Assembly: GCA_964455095.1 (NCBI GenBank)
Contig: CAYVUV010000076.1
Span: forward strand, 1-6,036
Direction of reading: 5' to 3'
Length of the DNA: 6,036 nt
DNA from: CAYVUV01 sp964455095
GTDB lineage: Bacteria; Desulfobacterota; Binatia; HRBIN30; CADEER01
Shown piece by piece: positions 1 to 6,003 of the stretch. A program made the position numbers and the translations under genes. Each line of letters starts with the position of its first letter. Within the stretch, counting starts at the first letter, position 1. The notes under the pieces are model-generated. The model ran no database searches and was not told the DNA's origin. It saw only the letters and a list, made by a program, of their open reading frames with translations.

Positions 1-4
1 TCTG

Positions 5-1369
5 ATGGAACGGATGAATGGGCGAGGGAATGCACATCGGGTCACGTCACGAACCGCACGGATCCTGACCGTGGTGGGCGTCCTGGTGGCGCTGGCGGCG
101 AGTGCGAGCCAGGCGCGAGAGAAGGTGGAAACCCGCCTGGAGCCGACGGCCGAAGCGCCGCGCGCCCAGGGCAAGGCGCGCCTACAGCTGCGCAGCGCCA
201 CCGAAGGGCGCTTTCAGGTTCAGGCCGCGCGTCTCGAACGCGAGGCGGAGTACGAGCTCATCGTCGGCGGCGTGAAGGTCGCGACCCTGCGCTCGGATCG
301 CGGTGGCCGCGTGCGCGGGCGCTTCAGCAGCCGGCCACACGGGCGCGACCTGCTGCTCGGCTTCGACCCGCGCGGCGCATCGATCGCCCTGCGCAAGGTG
401 GGTGACGACGACGCCCTCGGCGGCCAGCTGCCGGACGACGACGCCACCGACGTGACCTGCTGCCTCCCCGACGGTGGCGGCGACGGCGACGCCGAGTGCG
501 AGGACCGCACCGCCGAAGAGTGCGCCGCGCAAGGCGGCACCGTCGTCAGCGCCACCTCGTGCCTTCCCAATCCCTGCGGCGCCACGCCGCCGGCCGGCAC
601 CGATATCGTCTGCTGCATCCCCGACGACAGCGGCACCGAGTGCGAGGATCGCACGCCAGCGGAGTGTCTCAATCAGGGCGGCACGGTCGTCGAGGCGACA
701 TCCTGCGCTCCCAACCCCTGCGCCGCCACGCCTCCGGCGGATCCCGACATCCAGTGCTGCCTGCCCGACGGCGGCGGCGACGGCCCCGCGGAGTGCGAGG
801 ATCGCACGGCCGAGGAGTGCATCGCCCAGGGCGGCATCGACATGGGCCCCGGCACCTGCACCCCGGATCCCTGTGCCGACCTCCCGCCCGCCAACCCCGA
901 CATCCAGTGCTGCCTGCCCGACAACGGCGGCGACGGCGCCGCCGAGTGCGAGGACCGCACGCCGGCGGAGTGCATCGCACAGGGCGGCATCGACATGGGC
1001 CCCGGCACCTGCACCCCGAATCCGTGTGACGCCGTGATTCCTCCCGGTGGCGGCACGCCGGCCGTCCGCGTCACCTGCGAGCGCCGCGGCTCGCGTTCCA
1101 AGATATCGGTCGACGGCAGCGGCCTCTCGACTGGCACCTACACGGCTCGCGCCACCTCGGGTGTGAGCACCGCGCTGGCCGCGCCCCAGGCGACCATCGG
1201 CGACCAGGCGGAGTTCGACTTCGACAGCGATTCCGGCGACATCGGGTCGGGAGCGACGCCGATCGCGGGGGGATTCATCCAGGGTTCTCCGCCGCAGGTG
1301 ACCGGCGAGATCATCGACGCCGCGGGCGCGGTGGTCGCAACCGCGACGGAGACCTGTCGCGACCGTTGA
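5..1369 (+). CDS. Secreted protein with four six-cysteine repeats, function unknown
   Basis: I do not recognise a named family for the whole 454-residue protein. Residues 1-37 look like a Sec signal peptide: basic n-region, hydrophobic LTVVGVLVALAASA, likely cleavage after SQA. Residues about 40-135 form a beta-rich domain without cysteine. Residues 152-341 hold four repeats, each with six cysteines spaced CC-x8/11-C-x7-C-x12-C-x4-C and the core ECEDRT..EC..QGG. Residues about 354-454 are a second beta-rich domain bracketed by Cys358 and Cys451. The total is 26 cysteines, all after residue 150, so extracytoplasmic disulfides are likely. From memory, similar CC-PDG...C...GG...C...C repeats occur in secreted proteins of planctomycetes and delta-proteobacteria. 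An acidic linker (DDD twice) precedes the repeats. Starts at 5 or 14 are both possible; the frame stays open to the left edge and the upstream ribosome site lies outside the window. It is probably monocistronic, given the terminator just downstream. Confidence 0.85.
   Translation: MERMNGRGNAHRVTSRTARILTVVGVLVALAASASQAREKVETRLEPTAEAPRAQGKARLQLRSATEGRFQVQAARLEREAEYELIVGGVKVATLRSDRGGRVRGRFSSRPHGRDLLLGFDPRGASIALRKVGDDDALGGQLPDDDATDVTCCLPDGGGDGDAECEDRTAEECAAQGGTVVSATSCLPNPCGATPPAGTDIVCCIPDDSGTECEDRTPAECLNQGGTVVEATSCAPNPCAATPPADPDIQCCLPDGGGDGPAECEDRTAEECIAQGGIDMGPGTCTPDPCADLPPANPDIQCCLPDNGGDGAAECEDRTPAECIAQGGIDMGPGTCTPNPCDAVIPPGGGTPAVRVTCERRGSRSKISVDGSGLSTGTYTARATSGVSTALAAPQATIGDQAEFDFDSDSGDIGSGATPIAGGFIQGSPPQVTGEIIDAAGAVVATATETCRDR
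458..1027 (+). repeat. Four tandem ~150-bp in-frame repeats encoding Cys-rich modules
   Basis: Repeat units start at about 458, 611, 755 and 908 (steps of 153, 144 and 153 bases), each opening with the codons for Cys-Cys. Unit 2 is shorter because its Gly/Asp linker after the CC pair is reduced. Units 3 and 4 are the most alike, sharing ECIAQGGIDMGPGTCTP almost to the base; units 1 and 2 instead share the GGTVV.ATSC ending. The pattern suggests stepwise duplication, with units 3 and 4 the most recent. Confidence 0.9.
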
Positions 1370-1394
1370 GCCGAAACCAAACACGCCGCACCAT

Positions 1395-1433
1395 CGGGGC
1401 ACTTCCCACTCGGGAGGTGCCCCGTTTTTCTTT
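1395..1433 (+). terminator. Rho-independent terminator of the Cys-rich protein gene
   Basis: A 13-bp stem pairs 1395-1407 with 1412-1424, with a single G-U pair and a four-base loop. It is followed by TTTTTCTTT at 1425-1433. It begins 26 bases after the stop codon at 1367-1369. The long GC-rich stem and T tract make this a textbook intrinsic terminator and isolate the first gene from the downstream operon. Confidence 0.92.
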
Positions 1434-1449
1434 CGTTCCCGGCCCGGTT

Positions 1450-1487
1450 CCCTCTCCCGGATGGGAGAGGGCTAGGGTGAGGGGGAT
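1450..1487 (+). repeat. REP-like hairpin repeat, copy 1
   Basis: A perfect 9-bp stem (CCCTCTCCC 1450-1458, GGGAGAGGG 1463-1471) with loop GGAT is followed by the tail CTAGGGTGAGGGGGAT. The same unit lies in inverted orientation at 1583-1619. Hairpins of this CCCTCTCCC...GGGAGAGGG-TAGGGTGAGGGG type are, from memory, dispersed intergenic repeats in many proteobacteria. It has no T tract, so it is not itself a typical terminator. Confidence 0.8.
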
Positions 1488-1582
1488 ATTCACTATTCAT
1501 CTTCCACGGCTTTACTGCTCGATCGTGTACCGGATTTCTCGCCTGCTGCACTGCGAGCGAGCGAGGTTGGGAGAGTCATTTG
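1488..1582. other. Spacer between inverted REP-like copies; no gene seen
   Basis: These 95 bases are locally more AT-rich at the left side and show no convincing open frame, RNA gene or promoter. They form the loop of the large inverted repeat made by the two REP-like copies, so the whole 1450-1619 block can be read as one BIME-like unit. Confidence 0.5.
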
Positions 1583-1619
1583 ATCCCCCTCACCCAACCC
1601 TCTCCCATCCGGGAGAGGG
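1583..1619 (-). repeat. REP-like hairpin repeat, copy 2 (inverted)
   Basis: This is the reverse-complement counterpart of the copy at 1450-1487. The stem CCCTCTCCC (1598-1606) pairs with GGGAGAGGG (1611-1619) across loop ATCC, and ATCCCCCTCACCCAA lies on its left. Aligned with copy 1 it differs only in the short segment between stem and tail, by about three positions including one single-base gap. Confidence 0.8.
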
Positions 1620-1637
1620 CCCGGAGTTCTAATGAAT

Positions 1638-1674
1638 TGCGCGATATCCCGCACACGGTGCGCGATATCCCCCA
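1638..1674 (+). promoter_or_regulatory. Two phased dyad sites, candidate upstream activating sequence
   Basis: The 13-mer TGCGCGATATCCC occurs exactly at 1638-1650 and 1659-1671, 21 bases apart, which is about two helical turns. Each sits in an imperfect 16-bp palindrome centred on the AT of GATATC: 1638-1653 pairs at 7 of 8 positions and 1659-1674 at 6 of 8. The centres lie about 119 and 98 bases upstream of the start predicted from the sigma-54 promoter at 1739-1754. That is a usual distance for sites bound by dimers of NtrC-type activators, and such an activator is encoded immediately downstream. The binding protein is inferred. Confidence 0.5.
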
Positions 1675-1738
1675 CCCCCCTGCTGCCGAGAGCGCCGGCC
1701 CGAACACCGCGCGGAGGCCCGGGCAACGCCACACCACG

Positions 1739-1754
1739 GGGAACGCGAATTGCT
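1739..1754 (+). promoter_or_regulatory. Candidate sigma-54 (-24/-12) promoter
   Basis: GGGAACGCGAATTGCT matches the sigma-54 consensus TGGCACGNNNNTTGCW at 10 of 12 defined positions, including the invariant GG and GC at exact spacing. The predicted transcription start is near 1765, about 24 bases before the preferred GTG start of the regulator gene. A single site found by eye could be chance, but its place ahead of a sigma-54 activator gene and downstream of paired dyads supports it. Confidence 0.55.
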
Positions 1755-1788
1755 GTTGTGTCGTGCAATGGTTTATTCTCCCCAAGCA

Positions 1789-3237
1789 GTGAGCAACGAG
1801 CCGCAGGTGCCGCCGAGCGGTCCCGCCACCCCGCAAGAGGTGGAGAAGTCGAATCGCCTGGCGCCGATGCAGATCCTTCTGGTCGAAGACGAGATCGTCC
1901 TCGCTCGCAACGTGCAACGCGCCCTGCAGTCCGAAGGGCACACCGTCGAGTGGCTCGAGAGTGGCGAGGCGGCGCTCGGCTGGATGCGCAACGCGCGGCC
2001 CGACCTCGTCCTGCTCGACAATCGCCTGCCCGGCATGAGCGGCCTGGAAACGCTGCAGCAGCTGCGCGCGATCGACCCGACAATCATCGTCATCATGATG
2101 ACCGCGTTCGCCACCCTCGAGGACGCCGTGTCGGCGATGCGCTTCGGCGCCGCCGACTTCGTGCGCAAACCGGTCGGGCTGGCCGAGCTCGAGCTCGCCA
2201 TCGAGCGCGTGATCGAGAAGGATCGCCTCCAGCAGGAGCTGCGCTTCTATCGCCACCAACGCGGCGGGCAAGACGCCCGTGGCGTGCTCGGGCGTTCGCC
2301 GGCAATCCAGGACGTGCGGCGCACCATCGAGCGGCTGAGCACCCTGCCGCGCGGCGCCGGTGCGGGCGGCCCGACGGTGCTCTTCATCGGCGAGACCGGC
2401 ACGGGCAAGGGCTTGCTGGCGCGCACCCTGCACGCCAGCGGCGCGCGCAGCGAGGGCCCGTTCATCGACCTCAACTGCACCGCGATCCCCGAGGCGCTCC
2501 TGGAGTCGGAGCTGTTCGGCTACGACAAGGGCGCCTTCACCGACGCGCGCACGGCGAAGCCGGGCCTGATCGAGGCCGCCGAGGGCGGCACGCTCTTTCT
2601 CGACGAGATCGGCCACGTCGGCAGCTCGGTGCAGGCCAAGTTGCTCAAGGTGATCGAGGAGAAGACCGTGCGGCGCCTCGGCAGCGTGCGCGACCGCGTC
2701 ACCGATGTCTGGGTCATCGCCGCGACCAACCGCGACCTCGGCGAGGCGGTGCGCAAGGGCGAGTTTCGCGAGGACCTCTACCACCGCCTGCGCGTCGTCG
2801 AGATCCACGTGCCGCCGTTGCGCGAGCGCGAGGACGATGTGCTCGAGCTGGCGGAATCCTTCCTCACCGGCCATGCCGCCCGCTACGGCGTTCCGGCGCC
2901 GACGTTGAGCGAGGACGCCCGCGCGGCGCTGCGCGCCTACCGCTGGCCGGGCAACGTGCGCGAGCTGGCCAACGTCATGGAGCGCGCGGTGCTCCTCAGC
3001 GAGCGCGGCGTGCTCGAGCCGAAGGATCTGGCGCTGCTGCCGCCTGCACAAGAACCGACCGGTGGTTTCGCGGTCACCTTCCCCCCCGGCGGTATCGTCT
3101 GGGGCGACCTGGAAAAGTCGCTGGTCGAGCAGGCGCTGCGCCAGGCCGGGGGCAATCAGGTGCGCGCTGCCAAGCTGCTCGGTCTGTCGCGCGACGCCTT
3201 GCGCTATCGGATGGAGAAATACGGGGTGACGTCGTGA
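1789..3237 (+). CDS. NtrC-family sigma-54-dependent response regulator
   Basis: This is a cytoplasmic transcription activator of 482 residues, typical length for the family. The receiver domain starts at about residue 27 (MQILLVEDE): acidic pocket E33/D34, phospho-acceptor D77 in LLDNRLPG, T105 and K127. The AAA+ domain has Walker A GETGTGKG at 201-208, Walker B GGTLFLDEIG at 267-276, sensor AATNRDL at 311-317, and WPGNVREL at 386-393. The sigma-54 contact loop reads GAFTDA (248-253), not GAFTGA. A Fis-type helix-turn-helix occupies about 441-480. The start is uncertain: TTG 1750, ATG 1768, GTG 1789 and ATG 1867 are in frame. I chose GTG 1789 because G/C-biased codons begin there and it suits the predicted transcript; ATG 1867 would begin exactly at the receiver domain. 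No start has a good ribosome site. No histidine kinase is in the window. It overlaps the next gene by 4 bases. Confidence 0.93.
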   Translation: MSNEPQVPPSGPATPQEVEKSNRLAPMQILLVEDEIVLARNVQRALQSEGHTVEWLESGEAALGWMRNARPDLVLLDNRLPGMSGLETLQQLRAIDPTIIVIMMTAFATLEDAVSAMRFGAADFVRKPVGLAELELAIERVIEKDRLQQELRFYRHQRGGQDARGVLGRSPAIQDVRRTIERLSTLPRGAGAGGPTVLFIGETGTGKGLLARTLHASGARSEGPFIDLNCTAIPEALLESELFGYDKGAFTDARTAKPGLIEAAEGGTLFLDEIGHVGSSVQAKLLKVIEEKTVRRLGSVRDRVTDVWVIAATNRDLGEAVRKGEFREDLYHRLRVVEIHVPPLREREDDVLELAESFLTGHAARYGVPAPTLSEDARAALRAYRWPGNVRELANVMERAVLLSERGVLEPKDLALLPPAQEPTGGFAVTFPPGGIVWGDLEKSLVEQALRQAGGNQVRAAKLLGLSRDALRYRMEKYGVTS

Positions 3238-3680
3238 GGGCGCGCGCGGCGACGCTGCGCCTCTGGCTGCTCGCCGGCGCGCTGCTGTGCGCGGCGCGGC
3301 CGGCTGCCGCCGGATCGACCGAGCCCGAGCTCGCGATCGCCGACGCCACGGCCACCGCGGACGCCGGCGTCGTCACGCTCGAGATCCGCGCCAACTTCGA
3401 ATACAGCGAAGCGACGCGCCTCGGCTATCCGCTGGCGGTCGTCGCGACGCAGGGCACGTCGATCGCCCAGCTCTTTCTCGACGGCCGCGTGACCCTGGCC
3501 AGCGGTGGCGGCGCGCCGGCACCGCTCGCCGGCGCGCCCGGCGTGGTGGCCATCACCCCGACGCAGATCACCGCCGTGCTGCCGCCCGTCTTCACGGCCG
3601 CCGGCGCGGCCACCGTGCGGCTCGAGGCCGCATTCGGCGGTAGCCCGTTGCGCAGCAACAGCGTGGAGGTGCAGTGGTGA
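3234..3680 (+). CDS. Small secreted beta-rich (Ig/IPT-like) protein, function unknown
   Basis: The gene encodes 148 residues. The GTG start at 3234 overlaps the regulator's TGA (GTGA, 3234-3237), so the two are probably translationally coupled. Residues 1-26 are a clear signal peptide (MRARAATLRLWLLAGALLCA, cleavage near PAAA/G). The mature part is predicted to be alternating short strands. Its end, ITPTQITAVLPP...GAATVRLEAAFGGSPLRSNSVEVQW, resembles the closing strands of an Ig or IPT/TIG-like fold. That assignment is by eye only. There is no catalytic motif, no further membrane segment and no cysteine in the mature chain. This reading frame stays open far upstream through the regulator gene, but there it is an arginine- and alanine-rich shadow; codon use and the signal peptide place the real start at 3234. 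Its position between a regulator and a large secreted protein suggests a shared extracytoplasmic role. Confidence 0.8.
   Translation: MRARAATLRLWLLAGALLCAARPAAAGSTEPELAIADATATADAGVVTLEIRANFEYSEATRLGYPLAVVATQGTSIAQLFLDGRVTLASGGGAPAPLAGAPGVVAITPTQITAVLPPVFTAAGAATVRLEAAFGGSPLRSNSVEVQW
3665..3669 (+). promoter_or_regulatory. Ribosome binding site that decides the start of the beta-helix gene
   Basis: GGAGG at 3665-3669 lies 7 bases before GTG 3677 and only 4 before the in-frame GTG 3674. This favours 3677, which also gives the same GTGA stop-start overlap seen at 3234. Confidence 0.65.
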
Positions 3681-5815
3681 CCGCTTCTCTGCGCCGCTGG
3701 GCGGGCCGACCCGTGCTCGCGGCCTGCATGCTGGCCCTGCTCGCTCGACCCGCCAGTGCGGCGAGCGCGGTCTTCAGCGGCGATCCGACCGATTCCTCTA
3801 CCGGCTCGCCCTACGAGATCTTGCCGGGACAGCCGCTCGTGAAGCCCGGCGCCGACGGCCGCCTCGGCACCGCAGACGATGTCATCGACACCGCGAAGAT
3901 CGGCGACATCGATCTCGTCGTGCGTCTGGGCGCCGTGTCGCCGGGCGGAGGAATTCCTGCTCCCGCCGCAGCGCGCGGCGCCGTCGCCACCGCCACCGCC
4001 GGCGCGCGCGGCGTCGGCGTCACCCTGCCCTTTCGCGTCTATCTCTCCGACGGCGCCGTCGGTCCGGGTCAGCCCTATGGCAACTCGCTCGCCGCCGCCG
4101 ACCTGGAGGGCTTGCCCGTCGTCGTCCTGCTCTTCGCCGATCGCGACGGCGACGGCGTCATCGGACCCTCAGGCATCCACGCCGAGCGCCAGGTGCGCGC
4201 GCTGCGCGAGCTGGACCCGGTCGGACGGGAAGTGGCTTTCTTCAGCGGCGGAGTGGCGAGCGGCACGATCGCCGTCACGGCCGGCGCGCGCGCCAGCACG
4301 GGCGGACTCACCGTCGTCGCCACGGCCATCGCGTTGACCGGCGCCTACAACCCCTCGTTCTTCGAAGGCCTGGTTCCGACCGGTCCCGCCATCATGACCG
4401 CGCAGCCGTTTCTCCCCGAGCGCGAGCCGGGGCGGGTCTTCAGTGCGGACCTCGGTCCGCTCAAGGTCGACGGAACTTTGAACCCGATGCCGCACGCCGC
4501 CGGCGTGCCGAATCCAGCCGTCCTCGACCTCCGGTTGCCGGCCGACGGCTCGAGCCCGACCGCCGACACCGCGCGCTCCGTGGCCGGACCAGCCGTCTGC
4601 GCCCGCATCGTCGAGCTCGCGCGTTGGAAGCCTGCGCTGCCGAGCGAGCCCGAGGCGATCGTGCTCGGCACGGCCGGCAGGGCGCGCCGGGCGCGGCTGC
4701 TGGTGGTCCCCGTCGATCGTCTCGGCAACCCGGCCGACCCCGCCGTGCCACTGGCCGTGCGCGTCGTCGCCAGCGGCCCGCTCGGGTTCAGCCGCGGCAG
4801 CAACCGCTCGGTGGATACGAAGCGCTTCGCGCTCGCGGACGGTCGCGGCATGCCGATCGTCGCCGCCGCGCGCGGCGCCGGCAACGGCGAACTGAAGGTA
4901 TTTGCCAACGGCGCGCTCTGCCAACGCATCCCGGCGGTGCTGCGCGCCGAGCTCATGCCCGGCAACGTCGACGCCCGCGTGGCGCAGACCGGGCCGGCTC
5001 CGTTTCACACCATCGCCGCGGCCGTCGCCGCGGCCACCGATCGCAACGGCGACGGCCGCATCATCGTCGCCATCGGTGAGGGAATCTACCGCGAGCAGGT
5101 GCGCGTGACGCGCGCCGTCGAGCTCTACGGCGCCGGCACGGGGCGCACCGTGATCGACGCGGGCGGACTCGGTCCGGCCCTGGCGCTCGCCCATCCCGCT
5201 GCGGTGGCGGCGGATCTGACCGCGACCGGCGGCACGGTCGGTATCAGCATCGAGGCCCCGCTCGCGGCGCGCCACCTCGAGGCGCGCGCCAACATCGGCG
5301 CCGGGATGCGAATCGCCGCGGCCGGTGCGGGCCTCTCCGACTGCCTGGCGCGCGAGAACGGCGAGGGCTTTGCCGTCGAGGCGCCGGCGGAGATCGACAC
5401 CTGCGCGAGTGTGCGCAACTTCGCCGCCGGCGTCGCCGTGCGCGGCGCCACGGCGAGTGTCCGCAACACCGCCGCGTTCGCCAACGGCGGCGACGGCATC
5501 GAGGTGACGAACAGTCTCGACCCGGTCATCACCGGCAACTTCAGCGCCGGCAACATCGGCGCCGGCCTGACGCTCGAGGGCTCGAGTGCGGGTCTACTGG
5601 CCGGCAACCGCGCGGCCGGCAACGACGGCAACGGGCTGCGTCTGAACCAATCCGACGGCGCCCTGGTCGACGGCAACGACTTCTCCGCCAACGGCGGCTA
5701 CGGCATGCGCATCGATCGCTCGACGGCCGATTTCGACGCCGCCGCCGGCGCCCAGGACCCGCCGGGAACCAACGACGTCAGCGACAACCGCAAGGGAGCG
5801 CTGCTCTTCGACTGA
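3677..5815 (+). CDS. Large secreted protein with C-terminal parallel beta-helix
   Basis: The protein has 712 residues. Residues 1-28 are a signal peptide (basic start, hydrophobic VLAACMLALLA, cleavage near PASA). Two Asp-rich segments that look calcium-binding follow: GADGRLGTADDV (58-69) and DRDGDGVIG (155-163). A third, DRNGDGR, is at 455-461. Residues about 320-425 look like an Ig-like domain. From about 438 to the end is a right-handed parallel beta-helix of the DUF1565/NosD-like kind. It opens with FHTIAAAVAAA, RIIVAIGEGIYREQVRVTR and VELYGAGTGRTVIDAGG, then runs through short GN/GI/GL-rich turns such as ITGNFSAGNIGAGLTLEG and VDGNDFSANGGYGMRID. Such helices occur in surface polysaccharide-active enzymes, adhesins and NosD-type proteins; I see no clear lyase active site, so the activity is unknown. 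The gene overlaps the previous one by 4 bases and ends the operon. No C-terminal sorting tail or anchor is visible. Confidence 0.87.
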   Translation: MTASLRRWAGRPVLAACMLALLARPASAASAVFSGDPTDSSTGSPYEILPGQPLVKPGADGRLGTADDVIDTAKIGDIDLVVRLGAVSPGGGIPAPAAARGAVATATAGARGVGVTLPFRVYLSDGAVGPGQPYGNSLAAADLEGLPVVVLLFADRDGDGVIGPSGIHAERQVRALRELDPVGREVAFFSGGVASGTIAVTAGARASTGGLTVVATAIALTGAYNPSFFEGLVPTGPAIMTAQPFLPEREPGRVFSADLGPLKVDGTLNPMPHAAGVPNPAVLDLRLPADGSSPTADTARSVAGPAVCARIVELARWKPALPSEPEAIVLGTAGRARRARLLVVPVDRLGNPADPAVPLAVRVVASGPLGFSRGSNRSVDTKRFALADGRGMPIVAAARGAGNGELKVFANGALCQRIPAVLRAELMPGNVDARVAQTGPAPFHTIAAAVAAATDRNGDGRIIVAIGEGIYREQVRVTRAVELYGAGTGRTVIDAGGLGPALALAHPAAVAADLTATGGTVGISIEAPLAARHLEARANIGAGMRIAAAGAGLSDCLARENGEGFAVEAPAEIDTCASVRNFAAGVAVRGATASVRNTAAFANGGDGIEVTNSLDPVITGNFSAGNIGAGLTLEGSSAGLLAGNRAAGNDGNGLRLNQSDGALVDGNDFSANGGYGMRIDRSTADFDAAAGAQDPPGTNDVSDNRKGALLFD

Positions 5816-5845
5816 GCGCGACTGTCGATCTTCTCCGCAGTATTT

Positions 5846-5883
5846 CCCCCTCCTTTCCAAGGAGGGGGTTAGGGGGAGGTTGA
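5846..5883 (+). repeat. REP-like hairpin repeat, third and divergent copy
   Basis: A perfect 10-bp stem (CCCCCTCCTT 5846-5855, AAGGAGGGGG 5859-5868) with a 3-base loop is followed by TTAGGGGGAGGTTGA. The plan, hairpin then TAGGGKGAGG, matches the copies near 1450 and 1583 although the stem sequence differs. It starts 31 bases after the stop of the beta-helix gene. With only two Ts after the stem it is a weak terminator candidate, but it could stop or stabilise the operon transcript. Confidence 0.65.
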
Positions 5884-5913
5884 TCTGGCCTACCCCTCAA
5901 ACAGAACCTCCCC
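5873..5913. repeat. 9-bp inverted repeat in the tail of the third REP-like copy
   Basis: GGGGAGGTT at 5873-5881 is perfectly complementary to AACCTCCCC at 5905-5913 across 23 bases. It may be a remnant of an inverted partner repeat, as seen in full for the pair at 1450-1619. Its right arm may already lie in or near the insertion-sequence end. Confidence 0.5.
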
Positions 5914-5936
5914 TGAAGATCATCTGGAAGGCCTCA

Positions 5937-5990
5937 CCCCACGGGTTGTAACGTTCGGTTGAACCGGACCGACGCAACCAACCCGTGGGG
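5937..5990 (+). other. Strong stem-loop upstream of the IS110-like transposase
   Basis: Bases 5937-5948 (CCCCACGGGTTG) pair perfectly with 5979-5990 (CAACCCGTGGGG), a 12-bp stem. Inside, after a small internal loop, CGTTCGGT (5952-5959) pairs with ACCGACG (5968-5974) with one bulged base, leaving an 8-base loop. The right arm ends directly before the Shine-Dalgarno sequence. It could be a leader hairpin that limits read-through expression of the transposase, part of a structured element RNA (IS110 elements encode a bridge RNA in a non-coding end), or an end-recognition inverted repeat. Confidence 0.6.
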
Positions 5991-5997
5991 AGGAGGT
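5991..5997 (+). promoter_or_regulatory. Perfect Shine-Dalgarno AGGAGGT of the transposase gene
   Basis: AGGAGGT is fully complementary to the 16S 3' end and lies 6 bases before ATG 6004. It abuts the right arm of the stem-loop ending at 5990, so folding of that stem could affect ribosome access. Confidence 0.75.
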
Positions 5998-6003
5998 GTG
6001 GAG

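Noticed and set aside
458..1027. CRISPR-like direct repeats
   Set aside because: The ~150-bp period is in frame, without short identical repeats or unique spacers; it encodes protein modules.
182..1402. Long minus-strand open frame opposite the Cys-rich protein gene
   Set aside because: It is Arg/Ala/Gly-rich, mirrors the high-GC codon pattern of the + strand gene, crosses the terminator and has no recognisable domain.
1450..1487. REP-like hairpin as a second intrinsic terminator
   Set aside because: No T tract follows the stem, and a strong terminator lies just upstream at 1395-1433.
1576..3051. Long minus-strand open frame opposite the response regulator
   Set aside because: The + strand frame has full receiver, AAA+ and Fis motifs; the antisense frame has none and runs through the REP-like repeat and promoter region.
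1632..3233. Upstream extension of the small secreted protein's frame through the regulator gene
   Set aside because: This stretch is Arg/Ala-rich shadow translation. A signal peptide and normal codon use begin only at GTG 3234.
3716..3727. Lipobox-like LAAC near the N-terminus of the beta-helix protein
   Set aside because: The cysteine at residue 17 lies inside the hydrophobic core, only a few residues after an Arg, and a better signal peptidase I site (PASA) follows.
3505..5079. Alternative + strand frame over the beta-helix gene
   Set aside because: Extremely Arg-rich shadow; the overlapping frame 3677-5815 has a signal peptide, a ribosome site and a beta-helix.
4169..5275. Minus-strand open frame opposite the beta-helix gene
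   Set aside because: Antisense artefact of high GC, without domain or ribosome site.
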